From Ruminococcus sp. (GTDB lineage Bacteria; Bacillota; Clostridia; Oscillospirales; Ruminococcaceae), in assembly GCA_015066815.1 (NCBI GenBank), contig SVNR01000014.1:1-53501 (forward strand): 53,501 bases of DNA. The letters are read 5' to 3'. Below the pieces are notes generated by a model, which saw nothing but the letters and a program-made list of their open reading frames with translations, did not search any database and was not told where the DNA came from. Shown here one piece after another: positions 1 through 8,171 of the stretch. Each line of letters starts with the position of its first letter. Positions within the stretch are counted from its first letter, which is position 1. The translations under genes and the position numbers were made by a program.

Positions 1-2
1 AA

Positions 3-335
3 GCGTTAGGCAAGAAGCTGGCTTCCGATGTGTTTGAAAGCTATTCTGCCGGTACGGAAACAAAGCCCCAAATCAACCAGGATGCTGTCCGGCTGATGAA
101 GCAGTTGCATGGAATTGACATGGAAGCAACCCAGCACAGCAAGCTCCTGTCTGGCATCCCGGAGGTAGATGTGGTCATCACTATGGGCTGCAATGTCCAG
201 TGTCCGTTCCTGCCTTGTTCCCATCGGGAGGACTGGGGCCTGGAAGATCCCAGTGGAAAAGAAGATAAGGCATTTCTGGAAACCATTCGCTTGATCGAAG
301 AAAAAGTGCTGGATCTGCGTAATCGTCTGGCATAG
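3..335 (+). CDS. Arsenate reductase / low-molecular-weight protein tyrosine phosphatase, 3' part
   Basis: The reading frame is open from the left edge, so the N-terminus, including the expected P-loop CX5R nucleophile, lies outside the window. About 110 residues are visible. The late EDWGLEDPSGK segment matches the conserved DW-x-L-x-DP acid motif of the LMW-phosphatase/thioredoxin-linked ArsC fold. The MGCNVQCPFLPC segment matches the redox-cysteine region of ArsC-type arsenate reductases, so arsenate reduction is favoured over protein dephosphorylation. A helical tail and a TAG stop follow. Which activity it has cannot be settled without the N-terminus. Confidence 0.8.
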   Translation, partial: ALGKKLASDVFESYSAGTETKPQINQDAVRLMKQLHGIDMEATQHSKLLSGIPEVDVVITMGCNVQCPFLPCSHREDWGLEDPSGKEDKAFLETIRLIEEKVLDLRNRLA

Positions 336-450
336 AGTATTCATGCCTGTCATTATATGGTTTCATTCCCACGGTTAGTGTTTCAAATCCAAGTGAAACC
401 TTTTGAAACCCTATGAAACCGTATCATTTTTATCAACTGTTGCCAAGCTT

Positions 451-496
451 AAAACCGCGTATTTACAAGAAACATCGTAAATACGTGGTTTTCTTT
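451..496 (+). terminator. Intrinsic terminator
   Basis: Arms 451-466 and 477-492 pair over 16 bp with a single G-T pair, enclose a 10-nt loop and run into a T-rich tract. It lies downstream of the arsenate reductase gene. The rest of 336-599 is AT-rich with several GAAACC-like repeats and no gene that I can support. Confidence 0.7.
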
Positions 497-599
497 ATGC
501 TTTTAATTTTAAAACAAGGCATAAAAAGTTAAAAAACAGAGGTCAAAAACGTGGTTTTGAAAATAAAAAGGACACGACAGGGACTTAAAAAGACGCTGT

Positions 600-743
600 T
601 TATTTATTGTTTTCTATCAGCGAATCAAAGTATTCATTTATTTTTTCATCTTGTTTTTCACGTTCTGAAGACAGTGTATGCTGATATACAGATTTGAGTA
701 CGTTTGTAGTACTCCGGTTAATTTTCAAAGTAAACGCAACACC
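600..743 (-). pseudogene. Tyrosine recombinase (integrase) C-terminal remnant
   Basis: Read on the minus strand, this stretch ends ...RSTTNVLKSVYQHTL and a charged helical tail to a TAA stop. It resembles the last segment of Tn916/phage-type integrases, where an S/T-rich turn is followed by the nucleophile tyrosine (the Y of SVYQHTL) and a basic helix. Only about 45 residues remain, and the upstream part runs into an inverted repeat. I read it as the end of a lost mobile element. The match is by eye on a short segment, so confidence is moderate. Confidence 0.45.
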
Positions 744-782
744 TTCAAAGTAAATGCAAGAGTGTTGCGTTTACTTTGAAAA
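723..782. repeat. Perfect 21-bp inverted repeat with an internal third copy
   Basis: Arms 723-743 and 762-782 are perfect inverted complements. The loop holds a third, direct copy of the core CAAAGTAAAYGCAA. The structure abuts the integrase remnant. It could be an element end or recombinase-binding repeats, or a simple hairpin. Confidence 0.7.
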
Positions 783-824
783 TTCGCTAAATCCTTGTGA
801 AAAGTGGTGGAGTTTTCTGCAGTG

Positions 825-853
825 TTGATTATGGGAAAATTTTGTGGTATAAT
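825..853 (+). promoter_or_regulatory. Sigma-A-type promoter for the GLUG protein gene
   Basis: TTGATT at 825-830 and TATAAT at 848-853 are separated by 17 bp. They lie about 50 bp upstream of the chosen TTG start at 905. Confidence 0.6.
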
Positions 854-904
854 TATAGTTACATCTTAACCCAAAATATCAAATTAAAAAAGGAGAGATT
901 TATA

Positions 905-3900
905 TTGAAGAAAAAATCCAAAAGACTGGCGGCATTACTGACGTCAGCGGCAATGATGTTTTCGTTTTTCGGGGAGTATCCTAGCGGAACATTCGACATC
1001 GACTGGAGTTTGTCAGTAAGTGCTGCAAATAATTTGAAAACAAAAATTGATACAGGAGCGTCTGTAACACTCAAAGACAGCGACAATAATGGTTTCTACG
1101 ATATCAATAATGCAGATGAGCTTTATGCTTTTGCAGCTATTGTAAATGGAGGCAACGATATTAATGCAGAGCTTAAAAACGACATTTCGGTTGACTCTTC
1201 ACGTGGCTGGACACCAATTGGTCCTTCTATAGCAGATGCATATTCAGGCACGTTTGAGGGTAATGGAAAAAAAATCAGTGGAATTAATATTACTTTAAAC
1301 CTACACCAAAACGAAGGCCTACCTGTCGGAATTTTTGCATGTTTACGTGACGGTACGATTCAGAATTTAACATTTGCAGATGGAAATATTAATGTGCGAG
1401 GTGGAACGGATGTATCTGTCGGGGGTATATGCGGCCGTAACGAAGGCAGAATTATAAATTGCACAAATTCCTCAACGATAACAGGTCAAGAAAATGTTGG
1501 TGGTATATGCGGTGAGAACAATGATCTGAGCAGTTATGTATTAAATTGCCGTAATACAGGTACTATAACAGCTGTAGATAACGCCGAGGGTTGCGGAGGC
1601 GGCATTTGTGGAAGAACTTGGAATTTTGTAGGTCCAATTGTCAATTGTTATAATTCTGGTAAAATATCTTCTTCAGCTTATGCCGGTGGTATAATTGCTG
1701 AAAGTGCTTTTGGCGGAATTATAAATTGCTATAATACCGGTGATGTAGAATCAACCGGAGGAAATCTATGTGGTGGTATAGTTGCTGAAAGTACGCTTGA
1801 GAGAATTTTTAATTGTTATAATACAGGTACTGTAACATCAACAGGCAGTGCCACTGCTCCTATAGTAAAAGATATTACTCCAGGTGACTTTCAATCTGAA
1901 GCTATCAACTGCTATTATCTTTCGGATAGCGAAATCGATGACATTGACGGAACAAGTTTTATGACAGCTGATGACTTTAAAAACGGATCAGTCGCATACA
2001 AGCTTCATAATCAAAGTCTGGAACTAAGCTCCACTTATAAATTCAACGGTGATATATGGGGGCAGAGAGTCGGTGCTGATGCATCCCCTGTATTTAATGG
2101 ACTTTTTGTATACAAGTATTTACATAACGGAGCAGATTTTTATTCAAACGGAAATACTGAGGCAGTATACAATAATGGTGTATATGAAATAAGCAGTGCA
2201 GAACAGCTGCGTTGGTTTGTTGACCTGGTAAACACAAGCAATTCAAAGGATATAGATGGAAAGCTTACAGCTGATATAGATTTATCAGGTGTAAACTGGA
2301 CACAGATAAGCAGTTATGCAGGTACGTTTGACGGTAATGGATACACGATTAATAATCTGTGTAAAAATGCTGGTTTAGCAGACGGCAGCAGATGCGGATT
2401 GATTCAGACATTGGAATCAGGTGGTACAGTTACAAATCTTACAATATCAGGAGCAGAATTGTGGTCTTCTCACAGTGCAGGTGCAATTGCAGCTGTAAAC
2501 AACGGTACAATTTCAAAGTGTATTGTAAAAGATTCAACGATACAGCTTGGAGCGAGTCATGGTCTTGCGGCGATAGCAGGAACAAATAATGGAACTGTTA
2601 CGAATTGCGGAGTAGTGAATTGTTTCTTGCAGAGAAGATGGGGAGCCGCAAATGTCAGCGGTTATGCAATAGGTGCTGTTGTAGAGGATAACAGTGGTAC
2701 AGTAAGCAACTGTTTCAGTTATGGATGTAAATTCAGCAATTCGCCTAACTTATTTGCAATTGTTGAAAGCGGTAACGCACCTGTTAATTGCTATTACTAC
2801 ACAAATGCCATAGTTTCAGATACAGTAGCAACAGCAAAGACAGCCGGCCAGTTTGCGTCGGGTGAGGTTGCGTATCTCTTAAACGGTGATCAGACAGCGA
2901 TTGTATGGGGACAGAAAATCGGCACAGACGATTACCCTGTTTTAAATGGTGATAAGGTTTACAGAAATGAAAATCTTAACTGCAACGGTTCAGGTAAAGA
3001 ACCTGCTTCATACAACTATTTGAATGAAGAAATGGAAAATGTTGCGGACGCACACATTTTTACAGTAGATTCAAACGGCTTCTGTACGAAATGTGGTGCA
3101 TGTGAACAGCCTGAGCATAAAGACGGCGTTTATCAGATTTCAAATGCAGGAGAGCTTTACTGGTTTGCAGAATATGTAAGAGCAGGAAATGTTTCTGTAA
3201 ATGCTGTACTTATGAATGATATTTCAGTAAACGGCACAAAGAAACAGACAAATGTTTCAGGCTACAATGGTAAAGACAGCGTTTCATGGCGTCAGTGGAT
3301 ACCAATCGGTAAAGATCATAACAACAAATACATTGGTACATTCGACGGTAATAATTTCACAATCAGCGGACTTTATTTCAATGATACAAATCAGCAATAT
3401 GTGGGACTTTTCGGTTACACAGGCAGCGATGCAGAAATAAAGAATGTTGGTGTTATAAATTCATATTTTAAGGGAGAATATTTTGTCGGCGGCGTGTGCG
3501 GTTGGAACCAAGGTGGCAAAATCACAAACTGCTGCAATACAGGTACCATTACCGGAAGTGATAGTATCGGGGGTATTAGCGGTTATAACACGGAAAAAGG
3601 TACAATCACAAATTGTTATAACACAGGAAATATTAGCGGATATTTAAATGTTGGCGGTATTTGTGGTTTGAACCGTCAAGAAACGGCAATAACAAACTGT
3701 TATAATGCTACAGGCAGTGTCAGTGGAACTGAAAAGGTTGGCGGTATATGTGGTACAAACTGGAACAAAATTGAAAACTGCTATAACACAGGTACTATTA
3801 TTTATAACGGAACAAAAGATTATCCTACTATCGGCAACTTGTGTGGTTACGCCTATAGTGGTCTAATCAAAAACTGCTATTATAAAAATAATGATGGAAA

Positions 3901-5992
3901 AGTAGTTGGCTTCAATTACGACACTACTTTAACTAATGTTCTTTTTAAAACAGAAGATGAATTTAAAAGCGGCGAGGTTGCATATCTTCTTGGCAATGCC
4001 TGGGGACAGACGCTCACAGGAGAAAACGTTCAGACATATCCTGTTTTAAATGGTGCAAAGGTTTATGGTGGAAATGACGCCTGCGGAGCATATTATTCAA
4101 ACAAGACTCATGAAAGTATTGAAAACGGCTTATGTACAGCATGCGGCAAAGGTTATCAGGAACCGACACAGGACGCAAACGGCGTATATCAGATTTCAAA
4201 TGCAGCAAATCTTTTGTGGTTTGCTAAATATGTAAATAATGGTGAGAAAAGTTCCAATGCGGTATTGATAGATAATATTGATATGACAGATTTGGAATGG
4301 ACACCGATTTGTCAGACAGACTTGTATTATAATGGGTATGGTGATGATTTGGGTTATAGTGGAACTTTTGACGGACAAGGTTATGTAATCCGTAATCTGA
4401 GAGTAAATGGTCCAAATGGTAATGCAGCTTCTGCCGGATTGTTTGGTACGGTAAGCGGAACAATCAAAAATCTTGGTATGGAGAGCTTTAACTTTCAAGA
4501 TAGTGGTATAGATGTGCGTGCAGGTGCAATTGTAGGTCAGCTTATCAAGAGTGGTAAAGTTTCGAATTGCTATGTGAAAGATTCAACTGTAAATGCGACC
4601 AATCATGTTGGAGGTGCTATTGCAGGTTGTGTATATGAAGGCAGGGTGGAAAACTGTTATGTATTAGATACAACAGTTTCCGGAGAACGTGTTGGTACTG
4701 TTGTAGGTGATGCGTGTGCAGATGGTAATGATGGAAATGGTACTGATAGACCGGGCTACGTAATCAAATGCTATACAAATGCTACAAATCTAACAAGTGG
4801 AAGACAAAATAATGATACAGATGGTAGTGGTAATAAATATATTGATAACAACCTAACAGATGTTACAAAACAACAATTTGCAAGCGGTGAGATTGCATAT
4901 CTCTTGAATGGTTCTTCAAGCGAAAATGTGACTTGGTATCAGACATTAGGAACGGATGCATATCCTGTTCTTAATGGTGAACATGGTACGGTATACTCTG
5001 TATATAAGTGTGATGGAACAACATCAGCCGGATATAGTAATAAGAATAAGAATGAGCCTCACATAGATGAAAACTGTGATGAATACTGTGATATTTGTAA
5101 TGCTATTTATGATGGTATCGGAGCGCACCTTGCAGGTTATAGTGTAAGCCTGAACGGCAGTATTGGTGTTAACTTCCATATGGATTTAACTCAGGATGTG
5201 CTGGAAGATAATGAAGCGTATATGTTATTTACATTGCCAAATGGTACTGCTCAGAAGGTAATGGTAAGTGACGCAAAAGCTAAAGAATCAACTGTTATAG
5301 AAGGAAAAACATACTACATATTTACTTGTAATGTTGCAGCTAAGGAAATGACAGATACGATCCAGGCTCAATTGATTACTTCGGATGGTTCCAAAACACA
5401 AGTTTATGAGTACTCCGTAAGAGAATATGCGGACAGAATATTGGAAGGTAGTTACGATGATAAGACCAAAGAGCTTGTGAAGGCAATGTTGCATTACGGT
5501 GCATACTCTCAGAAATGGTTTGATTATAATACAACCAATCTGGCAAATGAAGGGTTAGATACTTTGTATTTATCATCCGTGACAGCAAGTAGTTTGACTG
5601 AGTATCAGTCTGTTAAGAGCTATAATGATAAAGTTGGTTCATTTACAACAGCATACCTGACGCTTGAATCAGATACAGCAATTAACCTTAAATTCAAGTC
5701 GGCAGATGGTGTGGATGTTGAGGACTTAACATTTACGGTAAATGGAAATCCTATATCACCTGTTAAGAGTGGAGATGTTTATTTAATAACACTGACAGGA
5801 ATACAGGCATCCGCTTTAGATACAATGTATGAGTTTGTGGTTGCTGACGGAGAAGGTAATGAATCTCGCATTTCATATAGTGCCATGTCATACACATACG
5901 CTGTAGCAAATAGTGAAATGGATCAGAAGTTAAAGGATGTAACAGCTGCTTTGAGAATATTTAATCTTAGAGCGAATGATAAATTCGAATAA
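905..5992 (+). CDS. Secreted GLUG-repeat surface protein
   Basis: I chose the TTG at 905 because AGGAGAG lies just upstream and the product then begins MKKKSKRLAALLTS..., a normal signal peptide; the frame is open further upstream. The protein is about 1,695 residues. It is built from many repeats of the GLUG type (GTFDGNGYTI-like strands followed by GGICG and NCYNTG units), arranged in roughly four blocks. The blocks are separated by short segments with paired cysteines (CTKCGACE, CTACGKG, CDEYCDICN). The last 250 residues are a different, Ig-like region. GLUG repeats form parallel beta-structures in adhesin-like proteins. No dockerin, sortase motif or transmembrane anchor is visible, so how it is retained at the surface is unclear. 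Confidence 0.75.
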   Translation: MKKKSKRLAALLTSAAMMFSFFGEYPSGTFDIDWSLSVSAANNLKTKIDTGASVTLKDSDNNGFYDINNADELYAFAAIVNGGNDINAELKNDISVDSSRGWTPIGPSIADAYSGTFEGNGKKISGINITLNLHQNEGLPVGIFACLRDGTIQNLTFADGNINVRGGTDVSVGGICGRNEGRIINCTNSSTITGQENVGGICGENNDLSSYVLNCRNTGTITAVDNAEGCGGGICGRTWNFVGPIVNCYNSGKISSSAYAGGIIAESAFGGIINCYNTGDVESTGGNLCGGIVAESTLERIFNCYNTGTVTSTGSATAPIVKDITPGDFQSEAINCYYLSDSEIDDIDGTSFMTADDFKNGSVAYKLHNQSLELSSTYKFNGDIWGQRVGADASPVFNGLFVYKYLHNGADFYSNGNTEAVYNNGVYEISSAEQLRWFVDLVNTSNSKDIDGKLTADIDLSGVNWTQISSYAGTFDGNGYTINNLCKNAGLADGSRCGLIQTLESGGTVTNLTISGAELWSSHSAGAIAAVNNGTISKCIVKDSTIQLGASHGLAAIAGTNNGTVTNCGVVNCFLQRRWGAANVSGYAIGAVVEDNSGTVSNCFSYGCKFSNSPNLFAIVESGNAPVNCYYYTNAIVSDTVATAKTAGQFASGEVAYLLNGDQTAIVWGQKIGTDDYPVLNGDKVYRNENLNCNGSGKEPASYNYLNEEMENVADAHIFTVDSNGFCTKCGACEQPEHKDGVYQISNAGELYWFAEYVRAGNVSVNAVLMNDISVNGTKKQTNVSGYNGKDSVSWRQWIPIGKDHNNKYIGTFDGNNFTISGLYFNDTNQQYVGLFGYTGSDAEIKNVGVINSYFKGEYFVGGVCGWNQGGKITNCCNTGTITGSDSIGGISGYNTEKGTITNCYNTGNISGYLNVGGICGLNRQETAITNCYNATGSVSGTEKVGGICGTNWNKIENCYNTGTIIYNGTKDYPTIGNLCGYAYSGLIKNCYYKNNDGKVVGFNYDTTLTNVLFKTEDEFKSGEVAYLLGNAWGQTLTGENVQTYPVLNGAKVYGGNDACGAYYSNKTHESIENGLCTACGKGYQEPTQDANGVYQISNAANLLWFAKYVNNGEKSSNAVLIDNIDMTDLEWTPICQTDLYYNGYGDDLGYSGTFDGQGYVIRNLRVNGPNGNAASAGLFGTVSGTIKNLGMESFNFQDSGIDVRAGAIVGQLIKSGKVSNCYVKDSTVNATNHVGGAIAGCVYEGRVENCYVLDTTVSGERVGTVVGDACADGNDGNGTDRPGYVIKCYTNATNLTSGRQNNDTDGSGNKYIDNNLTDVTKQQFASGEIAYLLNGSSSENVTWYQTLGTDAYPVLNGEHGTVYSVYKCDGTTSAGYSNKNKNEPHIDENCDEYCDICNAIYDGIGAHLAGYSVSLNGSIGVNFHMDLTQDVLEDNEAYMLFTLPNGTAQKVMVSDAKAKESTVIEGKTYYIFTCNVAAKEMTDTIQAQLITSDGSKTQVYEYSVREYADRILEGSYDDKTKELVKAMLHYGAYSQKWFDYNTTNLANEGLDTLYLSSVTASSLTEYQSVKSYNDKVGSFTTAYLTLESDTAINLKFKSADGVDVEDLTFTVNGNPISPVKSGDVYLITLTGIQASALDTMYEFVVADGEGNESRISYSAMSYTYAVANSEMDQKLKDVTAALRIFNLRANDKFE

Positions 5993-6009
5993 TAGATAAA
6001 GGAGTGAAA

Positions 6010-6123
6010 ATGATGAAAGAAGTGTATGAAACACCGGAAATGGAAGTAGTAGAGTTCGAAACAGAGGACATTATTACAACGAGTGGTGTTGGGGATAACG
6101 ATTTGCCTGAAATTGACTTATAG
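6010..6123 (+). CDS. Short acidic peptide, possible RiPP-type precursor
   Basis: This 37-38-residue product begins MMKEVYETPEMEVVEFETED and ends TTSGVGDNDLPEIDL. It has a strong AAAGGAGTG site just upstream; ATG 6013 is an equally good start. The leader-like part (K-x-Y-E-x-P-E-M-E-x-V-x-F-E-T-E-D-I-I-T-T-S) is a pattern I recognise from small peptides common in gut Firmicutes. They often sit beside HprK-like kinases and PqqD-type proteins. The gene follows the GLUG gene by 17 bp, and an HprK-like gene fragment lies 0.6 kb downstream. A modified-peptide role is inference; no product has been assigned that I know of. Confidence 0.6.
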   Translation: MMKEVYETPEMEVVEFETEDIITTSGVGDNDLPEIDL

Positions 6124-6144
6124 TCCTGGGGCTAATATCACAGA

Positions 6145-6179
6145 AACTTTGGGCATCGCAATGCGATGCCTGAAGTTTT
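6145..6179 (+). terminator. Hairpin after the short peptide gene
   Basis: GGCATCGC and GCGATGCC flank a 3-nt loop. The stem can extend with AAACTT/AAGTTT, but the following T run is short. It could be an attenuating terminator between the peptide and lipoprotein genes. Confidence 0.5.
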
Positions 6180-6194
6180 AGAAAGAGGAATTAT

Positions 6195-6692
6195 ATGAAG
6201 AAGAAAGCAATTATTATGAGATGTTCATTAGCATTTATATTATCTGTTATTGCATGCTGTATGTCAGGCTGTAGAGATGAAGGTTCAGACAAAAGTACAA
6301 GTGAAAGTACATCAATACAGGATATTACAACAGCAAGCGAAGAAATATGTACTGATACAATAGTTGATAATGATTCTGACAGCAGAATTTCTGATGCAGT
6401 AGGTAAAAACACCAGCACTATGACAACAACCACAATAAAAACAAAAAATAATGGCACAATAGAAACTACAGAAGCAAGTATTGAGAAAAATCAATCGGTT
6501 ACAACAAGCATTAAACAACAGCCGAATATCATTACAACAGAAAGTATTGGTAATACAACAACTATAAGTCAGACGGAAACAACTGTTTCTACCACACGCC
6601 AAACGGAAACAACTGTAATGCCTACTGAAAGCAAAGTAGAAATCATTCCTGAACAAGATGTAAATGAACTTCCGTTTGTTCCTGTGTTTTAG
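6195..6692 (+). CDS. Ser/Thr-rich lipoprotein of unknown function
   Basis: The 165-residue product starts with a charged n-region, a hydrophobic stretch and a lipobox ending CMSGC. It is therefore predicted to be lipidated on the Cys near residue 26 and held on the outer face of the membrane. The rest is low-complexity Thr/Ser/Glu/Gln sequence with repeats of the TETTV type, typical of an extended linker, and ends NELPFVPVF. No catalytic domain is visible. It lies between the short peptide and the HprK-like fragment in the same orientation, with GAAAGAGGAA as its ribosome site. Confidence 0.65.
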   Translation: MKKKAIIMRCSLAFILSVIACCMSGCRDEGSDKSTSESTSIQDITTASEEICTDTIVDNDSDSRISDAVGKNTSTMTTTTIKTKNNGTIETTEASIEKNQSVTTSIKQQPNIITTESIGNTTTISQTETTVSTTRQTETTVMPTESKVEIIPEQDVNELPFVPVF

Positions 6693-6709
6693 TAAAAAGG
6701 ATAATGGAA

Positions 6710-7171
6710 ATGAATAATTTCAAAATCAGATTGGCAGATAAGATAATAGAAATATCAGCCATACATAAATATATTGCAGATTATTGTAAGGAATATATTT
6801 CAACAGGAATTTCTGATTTTTCAGTTCAGGTCACACAATCAGATATAAACTTTGAAAGAGAAAAATCAAAGCAAGAGGATATAAAGGAGAATATCCCTGT
6901 TCGTCATTTCAGTGATGATTACCTTGAAACACTGGCTGTTTATCGGAAAATTGCTGATGAAATGCTTGGATATAATACCATTCTCTTTCACGGCTCGGTT
7001 GTTTCAGTAGATAACATTGGTTATCTGTTTACTGCAAAAAGTGGTACAGGCAAGTCTACTCATACAAAACTGTGGAGAAAGCTTTTCAAAGAACGAGCTA
7101 TTATGGTAAATGATGATAAGCCGCTTTTAAGAGTTACAGAAAACGGAGTTACTGCATACGGAACACCTTAG
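6710..7171 (+). pseudogene. HprK-like kinase, truncated
   Basis: About 153 residues remain. The P-loop sits in GYLFTAKSGTGKSTHTKLW, followed by a VNDDKPLLR segment, as in HPr-kinase-like proteins of peptide-modification loci. The family is normally about 280-300 residues, and after AYGTP a conserved Trp would be expected. Here a TAG stop occurs at that position, and the sequence beyond it does not resume the family, so the 3' half is lost rather than interrupted by one mutation. ATG 6710 is preferred over 6704 because it is 9 nt from AAGG. Related kinases phosphorylate precursor peptides in some lasso-peptide clusters; the role here is inference. Confidence 0.6.
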
Positions 7172-7222
7172 AATGATTTATTCGCTATCGATTGCTTATA
7201 TCTAATGCATCCCTATCAATTA

Positions 7223-7251
7223 TTGACTTTTCCGCAAAAATAGTGTATAAT
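7223..7251 (+). promoter_or_regulatory. Sigma-A-type promoter for fic
   Basis: TTGACT (7223-7228), a 17-bp gap and TATAAT (7246-7251) lie 33 bp before the Fic gene start. Confidence 0.7.
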
Positions 7252-7283
7252 AATAACAAAAAGTATCAAGGGAGGTTTCATCT

Positions 7284-8054
7284 ATGATACAGCCGAGAAC
7301 TGTTGTAAATACGCTGCTGCATGAAAAGAAAAGAAAAATCAGCGGCGGATTTTATCACAGACTGCAGGTAGATTTTGCGTACAATTCCAATCATATCGAA
7401 GGCAGTCGCCTGACACACGAACAGACACGATATATCTTTGAAACTCACACTGTAGATGGAACAGCCCATGTCAATGATATACTGGAAGCCGCTAATCATT
7501 TCAAGTGCATTGATTATGTAATTGATACCGTCAATGAACCCATTACAGAAGCATATATCAAGCATCTGCACAGACTTCTGAAAAATGGACTGATTGAAGA
7601 TGACTATGATAATGTTGTTATCGGAGACTATAAAAAGTATCCCAATGAAGTCGGACAGATCAGTACCGTTCATCCGAAGGAGGTGGCTTTCCATATGGAA
7701 AAGCTCATCGGTGAATTCTCTTCAAGGAAACAGATTGATCTGTATGATGTAGCAGAATTTCATGCGGAATTTGAAAGAATCCATCCATTTTACGATGGCA
7801 ACGGAAGAATCGGCAGACTGCTTATACTCAAGATGTGTCTGGCAAACGACATCGTTCCTTTCTACATCAATGATGAAAGCAAGATGTTCTACTACATGGG
7901 ACTGAAAGAATGGCAGGTGGATCATAAATCAGAACGTCTGCTTGATGTCTTCCTTTCAATGCAGGATGATATGAAGTGCTTCCTTGATTATTTTGAAATC
8001 AAATATGATAAAACAGAGCTTCGGGCACGGGATTTCATTGAGAAGCATACCTGA
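7284..8054 (+). CDS. Fic family protein (AMP transferase), N-terminally autoinhibited class
   Basis: The 256-residue protein carries the Fic signature HPFYDGNGR with the catalytic His at about residue 167. The N-terminus has SNHIEG (Ser35, Glu39, Gly40), which fits the (S/T)xxxE(G/N) inhibitory helix of class II Fic proteins. Fic domains usually transfer AMP from ATP to a target hydroxyl, and the inhibitory Glu blocks productive ATP binding. No antitoxin gene is adjacent, which agrees with built-in inhibition. It stands alone with its own promoter and a GGGAGG site. A decayed second Fic gene occurs at about 24 kb. The target is unknown. Confidence 0.88.
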   Translation: MIQPRTVVNTLLHEKKRKISGGFYHRLQVDFAYNSNHIEGSRLTHEQTRYIFETHTVDGTAHVNDILEAANHFKCIDYVIDTVNEPITEAYIKHLHRLLKNGLIEDDYDNVVIGDYKKYPNEVGQISTVHPKEVAFHMEKLIGEFSSRKQIDLYDVAEFHAEFERIHPFYDGNGRIGRLLILKMCLANDIVPFYINDESKMFYYMGLKEWQVDHKSERLLDVFLSMQDDMKCFLDYFEIKYDKTELRARDFIEKHT

Positions 8055-8136
8055 TCATCCTGATAAGATATTCTGAATATGTGAATGCGGTGATAACGCA
8101 CTTGATATTGTATATAAAAATTTTTGGGATGCAAAC

Positions 8137-8166
8137 GCCCTGCCGACTATGAAAAGCCGGCAGGGC
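8137..8166. terminator. Hairpin between convergent fic and heparinase-like genes
   Basis: GCCCTGCCG pairs with CGGCAGGGC across a 12-nt loop. The T tracts are short on both sides, so it is a probable shared terminator. Confidence 0.55.
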
Positions 8167-8171
8167 ATTGC

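Noticed and set aside
7278-7694. 138-residue minus-strand frame opposite fic
   Set aside because: It lies entirely within the well-supported Fic gene and has no family features or ribosome site.
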